Below are positions 24,501-36,500 of a DNA stretch of 64,000 bases, in pieces. The notes beneath the pieces were generated by a model. The model did not search any database. It was not told the origin of the DNA and worked only from the letters and a program-made list of their open reading frames with translations. Each line of letters begins with the position of its first letter. Position 1 is the first letter of the stretch. The position numbers and the translations under genes are program-made. The stretch spans positions 875,039 to 939,038 of the forward strand of contig NC_051097.1 in NCBI RefSeq assembly GCF_901709675.1. Reading direction: 5' to 3'. The DNA is from Syngnathus acus (lineage: Eukaryota; Chordata; Actinopteri; Syngnathiformes; Syngnathidae).

Positions 24501-27500
24501 AGTTTGGGTGGGGGGCGACTTATACTCAGGAGCGATGCCTCACGATGCACCACCGAGAGGCATCGCAGGTCCTTCCTCCCTGCTGCCATCAGACTGTAGC
24601 TAACGGACAATAATTACGTGCAATAATAACGTGCAATAACCGTATGTGCAATCATATGTGCAATGTCTGTCTACCTCATACTCTTTTTACCTGCTTTTTT
24701 TGCACAGTTTTTTTTCTTCTTTTGCACTATTTTTTATCTAATACTTTATCTCCACTGTATATTGTGTATTGTGTATATACTGTCCATATTTTTTTTAATT
24801 ATATATATCTCTTACTTTTTTTAAATCTTTTATCCCCTTCCCCGCATGCGTGTGTGTGTATATGTTAAGTGTACTGCTGCTTACACGGGAGTTTCCCCAT
24901 TGAGGGAATAATAAAGGATTATCTTATTTTATCTTATTTTATATGTGAAATTATTCACAAATTTTCAAAATTCAAAAATCCGCGATGTAGTGAAACCGCA
25001 ATAAACGTTCGCGATGTAGCAAGGGATTACTGTAATTTGAACTGCAACTGACGTCAGCGGCGCACACGCGCCGTTGTTTACATAAAGGACAAAGGATTCG
25101 ATCACGGGATTTAATGACTTGGAGTGATAGAGATTGTTTGATAAAATTGTTGTTTATAATTATATGGGCCTGTGGAATAATTTGAACTGCAACTGACGAG
25201 TCCGACGTCAGCGGCGCAGTGCACACGCGGCGTTGTTTACATAAAGGATGAAGATTTTGATCGATGGATTTAATGATTTGGAGTGACACAGATGGTTTAA
25301 AATATTTGATAGTTAGATAATATTGTTTATACAATAGGAATTTGATATATACCGTATTTTTCGGACTATAGGTCGCGTTTTCTTTCATAGTTTGGGTGGG
25401 GGGCGATTTATACTCAGGAGCGACTTGTGTGAATTTTTTCACAAATTTTCAAAATTCAAAAATCCGCGATAAACGAACCGCGATGTAGCAAGGGATTACT
25501 GTGATCTGGACTGCAACTGCGGCGGTGTTTTACATAAAGGACAAAGGATTCAATCCCGGGATTTAATGACTTGGAGTGACAGAGATTGTTTGATAAAATT
25601 ATTGTTTATAATTATATGGGCCTGTGGAATATTTTGAAGTGCAACCGCCGTCAGCGGCGCGCACCCGGCATTGTTGACATGAAGGACGATCGATGGATTT
25701 AATTATTTGGAGTGACACAGATGGTTTGATAATATTATTGCTTTTATAATAGTTATTTGATATATAATTTATATATCGTTATATGGGCCTGTGGAATATT
25801 ATGAAGTGCAACCGCCGTTAGCGGCGCGCACCCGGCCGGCATTGTTGACATAAAGGACGATCGATGGATTTAATGATTTGGAGTGACACAGATGGTTTGA
25901 TAAAGGTGTTATTTATGTTATACGTAGTTATTTGGATAACTGTCAATGTTACGTCAGGCCCGTTCTCAGCTCTTCTTTGTGTTTATGTCACGTATCGTTT
26001 AGCCTGTTGTTGCTCGTTCATGTCTGTTCTTGGTGTTGGATTTTGTCGAATAAATTTCCCCCCAAATGCGATTTATACTCCGGAGCGATTTATATATGGT
26101 TTTTTTCACTTTATCGTGCATTCTGGAGCGACTTTTAGTCCGAAAAATACGGTACTTTATATATCATTATATGGGCCTGTGGAATAATTTGAACTGAAAC
26201 TGACGAGTCCAACGTCAGCGGCGCGGCGCACACGTGGCGTTGATTCCATAACGGACGATCGATAGATTTAATGACTTGCAGTGACACCAATTGTTTGATA
26301 ATATTGTTGTTTATATAATAGGCATTTGATATACAGTCAAACCTCGGTTTTCGAACGTCCCGGTTCTCGAACAAATCAGAATTCGAACAAAAAATTAGAG
26401 AATTTTTTGCTTCGGTTGTCGATCAAATTTCGGAGGTCGAACCTCACGAGATGAGCCGAGAGGACCCGAGAAAACCCAACCGCGCGGCCCAGATGCCAAC
26501 TGACTCCGTTGTTATTGTATTTTCGTTGCTTTGAGGATTGTATTAACCCCTAATCATGCCTCCAAAGAAAGCAAGTGGGAGCTGTAAAGCATCCTAAAAC
26601 ACAAAGACGCTCTTAAGCCCCCATGGCTGACAGGGGCTGTCCTCAGGTTGCTGAGGGCCAGGGACAAAGCCTTCAGAGCGGGGGATGAGGCTGGCTTGAG
26701 GACAGCGAGGGCCGACCTATCCCGGGGCATCAAGGAAGCGAAAAGGGCGTTCTCTTGCAAGATTACCGCCCAATTCAAGGACAGCAGGGACGCACGGAGC
26801 CTTTGGCAGGGCATTCAGACCATCACGGACTACAAGCCCGCGCCGCAGAGCTGTGAGGGCGACGTCCGTCTGCTCAACGATCTTAACCGCTTCTTTGCTC
26901 GCTTCGACGCTCAGAACAGCACTTGCCCGCTGAAGACCCCTCCCCCTCCACACGAGCAGCCCCTGTGCCTCTCTGCCGATAGCGTGAGGAGGGCGCTTGC
27001 CGCTATCAACACCCGTAAGGCGGCAGGCCCTGACAACATCCCAGGTCGAGCGCTGAAGGACTGCGCTGGGGAGCTGACGGGTGTCTTCACGGACATCTTT
27101 AACATTTCCCTGCAGCAGGCCATCGTCCCTTCGTGTTTCAAGGCTGCCACCATCGTACCTGTGCCGAAGAAACCTGCTCCGTCCTGCTTCAATGACTACC
27201 GCCCCGTGGCACTGACGCCCATCATCATGAAGTGCTTTGAGCGGCTTGCCATGGAGCACATCAGATCCATTCTCCCCCCCACCATAGACCCCTTCCAGTT
27301 TGCGTACCGAGCCAAACGGTCCTCTGAGGATGCCATCTGCTCTGCCCTCCACTCGGCCCTCACCCACCTGGAGAGAAGGGACTCGTATGTGAGATTGCTG
27401 TTTGTGGACTTCAGTTCTGCCTTCAACACGATTGTGCCACAACGACTCATCTGCAAACTCGACAAGCTGGGCCTCAGTACCTACCTCTGCAACTGGCTAC

Positions 27501-30500
27501 TGGACTTCCTCTGTCAGAGGCCTCAGGTGGTACGTGTTGGCGACAAAATCTCCGCCAGCATCACGCTGAGCACGGGGTTCCCCCAAGGCTGCGTGCTCAG
27601 TCCGCTGCTCTTCACCCTGCTGACGCATGACTGCACTGCAACCTACAGCAACAACCGCATAGTGAAATTTTCTGACGACACGACTCTGGTGGGTCTCATC
27701 ACCAAGGGCGACGAGACTCAATACAGGTTGGAGGTTGACCTTCTGACCACGTGGTGCAGGGACAACAACCTCCTGCTGAACATCAACAAGACCAAGGAGA
27801 TTGTTGTTGACTTTCGGAAGGGTCACACCCAACACCTGCCGCTGACCATCGACGGTGCTGTGGTGGAGAGAGTGAGCAGCACCAGGTTCCTGGGGGTGCA
27901 CATCAGTGAGGATCTCTCCTGGTCCACCAACAACGCATCACTGGCGAAGAAAGCTCAGCGCCGCCTGTACTTCCTGCGGAAACTCAGGCGAGCAAGTGCT
28001 CCTCCGGCCGTCATGACTACATTCTACCGTGGCACAATTGAGAGCGTCCTCTCCAGTTGTATCGCTGTTTGGGGTGGTAGCTGCACTGAATACAACATGA
28101 AGGCCCTGCAGCGCATAGTGAACACGGCTGGTAAGATTATTGGTGCTTCACTCCCCTCCCTGAAGGACATTTACACCTCCCATCTCACCCGCAAGGCGAC
28201 CACGATTGTGAGTGATGTGAGTCACCCCGCTCACTCTTTGTTTGATCTTCTGCCCTCTGGGAAGAGGTACACGAGCCTGCGCTCCCGCACCACCAGACTC
28301 ACCAACAGCTTCATACTCCAGGCTGTTAGGATCCTGAACTCTCTCCCCCCTTCTGCATAGCGTCCTGTACTTTTTGCGCTATATTCTGACTGTCTGCTGT
28401 ATGCACACTTGCTCCATTTTTTCTCCTCTTATTTATGTTATTTGTTTATTATTTATTTATTTATTTATTTATTATTTATTCATCACTCTTATTTGTTCAT
28501 TGTTTGTGCCTTCTTGTTTTTATTTTTTTGTGTTGTTTACTTGTATGTATATTGTGTACTATGTCTTGTCACCGTGGGATAGTGGGAACGTAATTTCGAT
28601 TTCTTTGTGTGTCTTGGCATGTGAAGAAATTGACAATAAAGCAGACTTTGACTTTGAAAGCAATGCAACAGTGAGTGACAGTGAGCGCCCGGCGCGCTGC
28701 GGTTGCGCGATCGGACCAAATTAAGCTCCCCGTGCACTGAGGTCCACTTAAATTTTGGAAAGTACATCAGGACTTTAAAAATATTTTCTAAATTTCAGCG
28801 ACGGCTTTGTCACCATAATGCAACCAGCGCGGTGCAATTGCGCGGTCGGCGGCGCACTATGGTTGCGCGTTCGGTGGTGCGCTGCAGTTGCGCGATCGGA
28901 CAAAAATATGCAAGTGAAAAAATGCTTAAAGGCGTTTTTTGTTTTGGAACGGATTAAATTTTCTTCCATTATTTGTAATGGGAAAAAGAGATTTGGAATT
29001 CGAACGATTCACTTCTCGAACCGCCTTCTGGAACAGATTGTGGTCGAAAACCAAGGTTTGACTGTATACTTTATATATCATTATATGGATCTGTGTAATA
29101 ATTTGAACTGCAACAGACAAGTCTGACGTCAGCGGCGCAGCACACATTGATTCCCTAAAGGACGATCGATGGATTTAATGATTTGCAGTGACACCGATGA
29201 TTTGATAATATTGTTGTTTATATAATACACTGCTCAAAAAAATTAAAGGAACACTTTGAAAACATCAGATTTCAATGGTGAAAAAAAAAAGTTGGATATC
29301 TATACTGATACGGACAATTTAATGTCTCAGGAACAAAAGGATGCCACATCTTTTGATGGAAATAAAAGTTTTCAGCCTACAGAGGGCTCAGTATATAGAC
29401 ACCCCAAAAATCAAAGTGAAAAAATTATGTGGCAGGCATTTTGCCTAAATTGTTGCAGGCAGCATAGCGCTCTCCTTGGCTTCTCCAGACCCTTTCACGT
29501 TTATCACAGGTGCTCAGGGTAAACCTGCTCTCATCTGTGAAAAACACAGGGCGCCAGTGGCGGACTTCCCAATTCTGCTGTTCTATGGCAAATGCCAATC
29601 GAGCTCCACGGTGCTGAGCAATGAGCGCAGGGCACACTACAGGACGTCGTGCCCTGAGGCCACCCTTGTGAAGTCTGTTTCTGACTGTTTGGGCAGAGAC
29701 ATTCACACCGGTAGCCTGCTGGAGGTCATTCTGTAGGGCTTGGGCAGTGCTCAACCTGTTCCTCCTTGCACAAAGCAGCAGATATCGGTCCTGCTGATGG
29801 AATGAGGACCGTCTACGGCCCTGTCCAGCTCTCCTAGAGTAACTGCCTGTCTCCTGGAATCTCCTCCATGCTCTGGAGATTGTGCTGGGAGACACATCAA
29901 ATCTTCTTGAAACAGCACGCATGGATGTGCCATCCTGGAGGAGTTGGACAATCTGCGCAACTTCAGGAGGGTTAAGAAATCGCCTCATGCTCCCAGTCGT
30001 GATAATGACTCTAGCTAAAGCCAACACTTGTGGAAAAACTGTTAAAAAAGATCAAGAGGGAGGAACTTGAAATGGCCTCCACCTGCAAAACCAGTCCTGT
30101 TTAGGGGACCATCTCGTTGTTGCCCCTCTAGTGCACCTGTTGTTAATTCCATCAACACCAATGCAGATGAAACTGATTAACAACCCCCTCTGCCACCTAC
30201 CTGACCAAAACCTTATCAGAAAACTTGAATTCTTGCCATACCCTGATAAAAAACTACTTCACTGGTTCTTCTATATCAAACAAATTATTTTAGGTGTATT
30301 TACCTGACATGTTTCGGCGGGTTCTTCCGCCTTCATCAGTGTCGAAACATGTCAGGTAAATACACCTAAAATAATTTGTTTGATATAGAAGAACCAGTGA
30401 AGTAATTGAAAAGGAAAAACAAGATGAACTTAGTACAACTAACTGATAAAAAACTGTTCCTTTAATTTTTTGAGCAGTGTAGTTATTTGATATATAATTT

Positions 30501-33500
30501 ATATATCATTATATGGGTTGTGGAATAATTTGAACTGCAACTGACGACGAGTCCGGCGGCGCGCTACACACGCGGCATTGTTTACATAAAGGACGATGAT
30601 AGATTTAATGATTTGGAGTGACACAGATATGAAGGTGTTATTTGTATTATAGTTATTTGGATAACTGTTAATGTTACGTCAGGCCCGTTCTCAGCTCTTC
30701 GTTTATGTTTATGTCACGTTAGCATACCGTATCGTTTAGCCTGTTGTTGCTCGTTCATGTCTGTTCTTGGTGTTGGATTTTGTTGAATAAATTTCCCCCA
30801 AAATGCGACTTATACTCCGGTGCGACTTCTGTTTTTTTTCACTTTATTGTGCATTTTAAGGCTGATGCGACGTATATTCCAAAGCGTTTTTTAGTCCGAA
30901 AAATACGGTAATTAAACATTAGAACACCTGCGGTTTATAGTCCCGTGCGGCTTATATATTAACAACACAAGATTTTCCCCGAATTTTAGCATCAGTTTGG
31001 AAGTTGAAAATTGGTTCGGAGGTAGATGCCAAAAAAAGGCGAGGCTCCGGTTCGTACCTCGAAAAGTTCGTAAGTACAGTAATCCCTCGCCACTTCGCGC
31101 TTCATCTATTGCGGCCTCGGTGCATTACGAGTTTTAATGAAAACAAATATTGCGGATATATTCGGTGCATCGCGGCTTTTTGCGGAGTTACTTGGCTTTG
31201 TCTGCCCATATGACTTTACAGCACACTATTGGCTGGTAGAGACGACAACACCAGTGGGAACATGTTGATCTGTATCCTTGCCGCTGATTGGCTTAGAACT
31301 GTAAGAGCAATTCTAACCATGCTAAAGCATCTCAGCCTACCGCAGTCGCGCGACGTAGCCACTCTTCCACTTCGTTCACGTCAGCAGAATCGGCAGCATC
31401 TCTGATTTGCTTTTCCTTTTGTCACAAACGAGGCAAGACAACCAAATGCAACATGGGCTCACACAAAATTTAAAGGAGACAAGGAGGGCTGGAATGCCGC
31501 CAGAGAATGATGACGAGGCAAGCTGACAAGCCGGTCAGCGAGCTCGCGTTGTGCGTCATCGAAGCAGAAGGGCATAGCAAGCTTTTTAAAGCTGTTTAAA
31601 AAGTGTTTAAAAATACAAAACAGTGTTTAAAAGTAAAATAACATTTTTAAAAATGAAATTATAAAACTTGTTATAACAGCAGACTAGCCGTGACACGTTT
31701 ACACTTTAAAATGTTTAAAAAGTGTTTAAAAATATAATAACATGTTTAAAAATAAAATTATGAAAGTCTTGTGCGGATCCCCTCGCACTGGTCCGCGGGG
31801 GCGCGTCAGCCCGTCAGCACAGCGTAAGCAGAGCAGGGCCGTGACACATTTACACTTTAAAATGTTAAAAAGTGTTTAAAAATACAATAAAGTGTTTAAA
31901 AATAAAATTATAAGAGTCTTGTACCGATGCCCTCACGCTGGGCGTCAGTCGGCCAGCACGGCAACAGCAGAGCGGAGCTGTGACATTAATAAATTGTTTA
32001 AAAATAAGTTTATAAAAGTCTTGTGCGGATGCCCTCGCGCTCGGCCATGGGGGCGCGTTAGCCGGTCGGGGCGCATCAGCCGGTCAGCACGGCAAGAGCA
32101 GAGCGGAGCCGTGACACGTTTGCATTTCAAAAGTATTTAAAAATGCAATACAGTGTTTAAAAATAAACTAAAAATAAAAGTCCTGTGTGGATGCCCTCGC
32201 GCTGGTCCGGGACGGCACGTCAGCCGGCCAGCACAGCGAGAGCAGAGTGGATTCGTGACATTTACTCTTTAAAATGTTTAAAAAAGTGTTTAGAATACAA
32301 TAGAGTATTTAAAAATACAATAAAGTGTATAAAAATAAAATTACAAAAGTCCTGTGCAAATACCCTCGCGCTGTGCCGCAGGGACGCATCAGCCGGCCAG
32401 CACGCAAGAGCAGAGAGGAGCCTGAGACGTTTACACGTCATAAAAGGTTCATAAAAGTCTTGTGTGGATATTGAAACAATATATTTACTCTTATTTATTT
32501 TCTTATTCATTTAAATAAATATGTTTCTGAAAGTCACTTTGACTTTAAAATGTTTACAAGTGTTTATAAATACAAAAAAAGAGTTTAAAAGTACAATAAG
32601 TGTTTAAAAATACAATAAAGGTTCATAAAAGTCTTTTGTGGATATTGTAACAAAAGGTTTTCTCTACATCGCGGATTTGCACCTATCGTGGTCTTGGAAC
32701 CAATTACCCGTGATAAACGAGGGATTACTGTATAGGCGTTCGTAAGTAAGAGGTACCACTGTACGCAAAAGTAGCGTAGCGTTACCCACTTGACATTATC
32801 TGACGGTAATGTTAATAAGCAGTGACAAGAGACACCAAAGAAACCGCTGTAAGTGAATCCACACAAAATGTCTGAATTAGTGATATATATCCAGACTTAA
32901 AATCTGCGTTAGTAATATCTGTCCACACATAATGTCAGACCATCTGGACAAAAACGTCATCAGGCGTCAGTCATACAGGTGACAAGACCATTCTTGCCAA
33001 GACTTCTGACCCACCCTAATTAACTTCTGAATGCCTCACACCATGGCTCTGGCTTGCTTTATTAGTTGAGAGTAGCATCAATTTTATACCTGATGATTTA
33101 ATTGGATCGCCTCAACGTAAATTATTTTCCCTGGTCATTTTTCTCATTGACGGAAATGGAGAACTTTAATCCATGCAGATTCAACTTCTTACGTTTGTTT
33201 TTACAACCACCAAGCTCCCAAGGAATGCAAGACAATTTACAATGCAGTGACGGTTAATCATTGCTCAAGAGGGGGTGTAGAAAACCGTTCAAATACACCA
33301 GTCTGTGAAGTGAAATCCGTTGAAACCAATGGGAGCATTTGACCTAAAGTTCCTCTCTGAGTCGTTTCTCCACAAAAGTCCCCAGAAATAAGGTGGATAC
33401 GATTAAACCTACATCAATTTCAGAATAATTCAGTTAAGACCTTTATTAGTCCCTTTAAGTGGAAATTGACATTGTTTCATCAGCAACAGTGGATACAAGA

Positions 33501-36500
33501 AATAGAAAAATGCATGTAGGAGAAGACAAGTACATCGCACTAGTTACAAACCAAAATGTTAATGCTGTAATTCAACCTACCAATATTATTATTACTTGTG
33601 AATTCAATAATGACTGCTTCATTGAGTCTAAGCATGTCTCCACAGCCCACAGCGATACTGCTCACTAAAAGACGTTGAGTCAATAGAAGAGCATGATTGT
33701 AATTTGGGTCTAGAAAGTCCCAGCCGACTTCCAGAGAACCTCTCCAATGGCAGTGTTGGAGCCAATTTCTTCAGCTGTGTGGATGAGCATGACAGTCAGC
33801 CACTTCCTGTGGCTAAAAGCCTTGACGATCTGAAGAGTCTGCAAGGCTATCGAAAGCTTCAAGCCAAGTTCTCCAGTCAGGTCAGAGAAACAGTATATTT
33901 GTTCGTTTGTTTTAACTTTTCCCTGTTTAGTCGAATGTTTTTCTCTGATTTGTGGTCTTATAGTTAAGTCAATAAGATATTTTTTTCTTTATCTTGATTT
34001 TTAATGGCTTCAATAGTACTTTAAATACTTTTTAATGTACTTTGGATCAGGAAAAGCACATTGAATTTGTATGCCCTATATAAATTAAGCTGTCTTGCTT
34101 TTGCCCTGCAATGTCAGGTATGACTACATTTTCTAGCAAGATCAAAACCAAAAGTTGTATTTTTAAACTTTTGAATGACTGAGTTTATAAATTCTTGTTT
34201 CAAATACTAAGATTTAGGTCGTCTACAAAGTCTCTTTACAAACTATGGGACTATGGGAAAATAGCTTCTGCATGTTTTCAGGTTCCATTACCAGAATCAG
34301 GGGTGAGGGTAAAGATTTGATAAAATTGTGCCCGAAATATTCTGGAAAACATAAGGTTTATTACACATGCAAATGTTGCACATTAGCGAGTACTGATTTC
34401 ACTAGGCAATTTCCCTTAACTTTTAGGTATTTTCAGATTTTTCCGGCAGTAACCAGGGAGAGACATAGTATAGCGTATGTTTATCCGCATTTATGAAGGA
34501 ATTTTAGAGATTTGTAGAAATCTTTTTTTTTTTCCTAAAAAATTAATTGTAACTCAACAGCAAACTAAACTATGACCAAGCTATGCTAAATGAACTAACT
34601 AATTGCTATGGTGATAAAGCACTAACTTGAAAATTCATATGAAGGTACACTTAAATCTCGATTTTTACACGCTTCAATTCCACGCGACTTTCTGTGTAAC
34701 GCAGTTTGGTCATGGACCCCACTTTGTTTTGTGGTAAATACATTTTCAAGTAGTATTTTAAATGGATAATATAAGGACCGTACAAAGCTAAATGACTTGC
34801 GCGTAAACCTTAGTGCAGTAGTTCTTAACCTTGTTGGAGGTACCGAACCCCACCAGTTTCATATTCGCATTCACCGAACCCCTCTTTCGTGAAAAAAAAA
34901 ATGTTTTTTTTCAGTCAAGACATAAATGTTTTTTACTGGTTCACAAAATGAGCCGTGCATGGACATCACCTTGTTCGAAGAACGAAACCAATACATTGCA
35001 TGAACTCAGAACAAATTACATACCGTCAAATCAGTGTGACTTCTGCTGTTGCCTTTGTGAGACCAGTTCAGATATGCGTCATCACGAATTTACACGATAA
35101 ATCAGGTGTGTTCAGACCTTCGCAGTGGAGGCTCTGCTGAACCCCTGAGACCGACTCACCAAACCCCTAGTGTTTGATCGAACCCAGGTTAAGAACCACT
35201 GCCTTAGTGCTAGTGATTTGATGAATTTCAGTGAACAATTTAAAGGCGTTGACACTAAGAAAGTCGGACTGTTTGATCTCTGTGACTGCTTTATTCATTA
35301 GAGTTATGGATAGGGTAAGGGTTATCCATTCCCAACATGGTACTGTGCAGTTAACTGTAACCAGGGGTCTTATTTTGGCAATTACAAGACTCGACACAGC
35401 TGAAATACAGATATTAATCAAACTGTACAACATTGGCCCCTTTCCCCATAAATACCTCAATGTGGAGGTACATCTTAATACATTGTATGCAATTGTTTCA
35501 TTTCGCCAAAATATATGCACTGTTTTTTGACTGATAAAAAAACAAATAATTGTCATCATTTTTGTCCTTGCAGCGGAAGGACCTTCATTTCTGTGAACAC
35601 TCACAAACACCTCCGAGCCTCAAGCTCCCAAACACTGACAACAAGCTGATGGGAATCAAACCAGATAAAACTGAAATTCCCTCTTGGGAACCTCCTACCT
35701 GCAAGAAAACACAATCAGATAAACTTCTCATGCAGATAAATCACCACAGCAGTAACAGTTCAGGCCTTAAACTACAAGACTCATCCAGCCCTGGCAATAT
35801 TACCATTCCTCGCCCTCATGGAAGAAAGAGTGCTGAATTCGGAACTGTGTTAGCACCACTTATTGGCCAGTCTCAATCTAAATCATCTAATGAGGAGAGA
35901 ACAAAAACAGGGGGTAAAGAATTTCAAAAAGCCCTGAGTAAGACCACAGACATGTTCAATGTTGCAGAGGATCACATGGATTTGATAAGCCTTCTGGATC
36001 CCTTTAGCAAGTCACCACAGACTAGTTCCGCGTCAACAATGGATGACATGAATATTGAGATGTTTTCTTCGTCTTGCAAAACAATTCCTCCTAGATCTTA
36101 CCCAATGATCCAGCCTCCTTTTCAGCCACATGATCACATATCACCTACTGTCTTTACTCAGCCAGTAAAGATTTCACTCCCTCAAATCCAATACATGTCA
36201 GGTGGGAGAAGAACACCTTTCAACACAGTCTATGAACCACCAATTGGCTCTTACCCCCACAATCCAACCCAGCCGCATTCTTTCCCTGCAGGCTCTGAGG
36301 TCTACAAACAACAATTACCTGGCAGGCCCACTCTTTCTCCCAGTTATCGAATGGGGAACTCTTCCTCATATACCCCACTGCTTCACTCATCAACCAGCAA
36401 TCGTGCCATTTCAGGACTGACCAATTCAAAACCTGTCGCAAGCACTGCCAACACTCTACCAAGGCTGATTCAAATTGAAGAAGACATCCAGAAAAGTCAG

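Larger units (their letters stand above)
26334..29064 (-). mobile_element. CAGTCAAACCTCGG element split by an L2 LINE
   Basis: CAGTCAAACCTCGGTTTTCG at 26334 and the inverse ending ACCAAGGTTTGACTG at 29064 are flanked by TA. Outside the L2 (26616-28657) it is collinear, in inverse, with the 685-bp copy at 8070-8754, including AGCAAGTGGGAGC and GCGCCCGGCGCGCTGCGG blocks. Confidence 0.82.
29228..30479 (-). mobile_element. Tc1-like transposon, internally deleted, with a foldback inserted
   Basis: CACTGCTCAAAAAAATTAAA at 29228 and TTTAATTTTTTGAGCAGTG ending 30479 are flanked by TA (29226-29227, 30480-30481). A transposase N-terminal half lies on the - strand; the catalytic second half is missing. 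A perfect hairpin sits at 30255-30404 between the transposase start and the right end. Confidence 0.88.
24461..30908 (+). mobile_element. Family X element (CCGTATTTTTCGG) hosting at least four insertions
   Basis: CCGTATTTTTCGGACTATAA starts at 24461 and TTTTTAGTCCGAAAAATACGG ends at 30908; TA flanks both. Its own interior consists of tandem tail units near 25029, 25190, 26160, 29080 and 30490. Inserted in it are an L2-like 3' fragment (24538-24940), another family X copy (25352-26152), a CAGTCAAACC element (26334-29064) and a Tc1 (29228-30479). Confidence 0.75.
22943..32761. mobile_element. Outermost CAGTGGTACC element, 9.8 kb because of nested insertions
   Basis: CAGTGGTACCGCTACTTACG starts at 22943 and CGTAAGTAAGAGGTACCACTG ends at 32761; TA flanks both sides. 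The family's own sequence is visible only near the ends (CGTTTGTAAGTAGAAGC at the left; CCTCGAAAAGTTCGTAAGTA at the right). Everything between is later insertion. The TIR resembles Tigger/pogo ends. It occupies most of dennd1a intron G. Confidence 0.75.
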
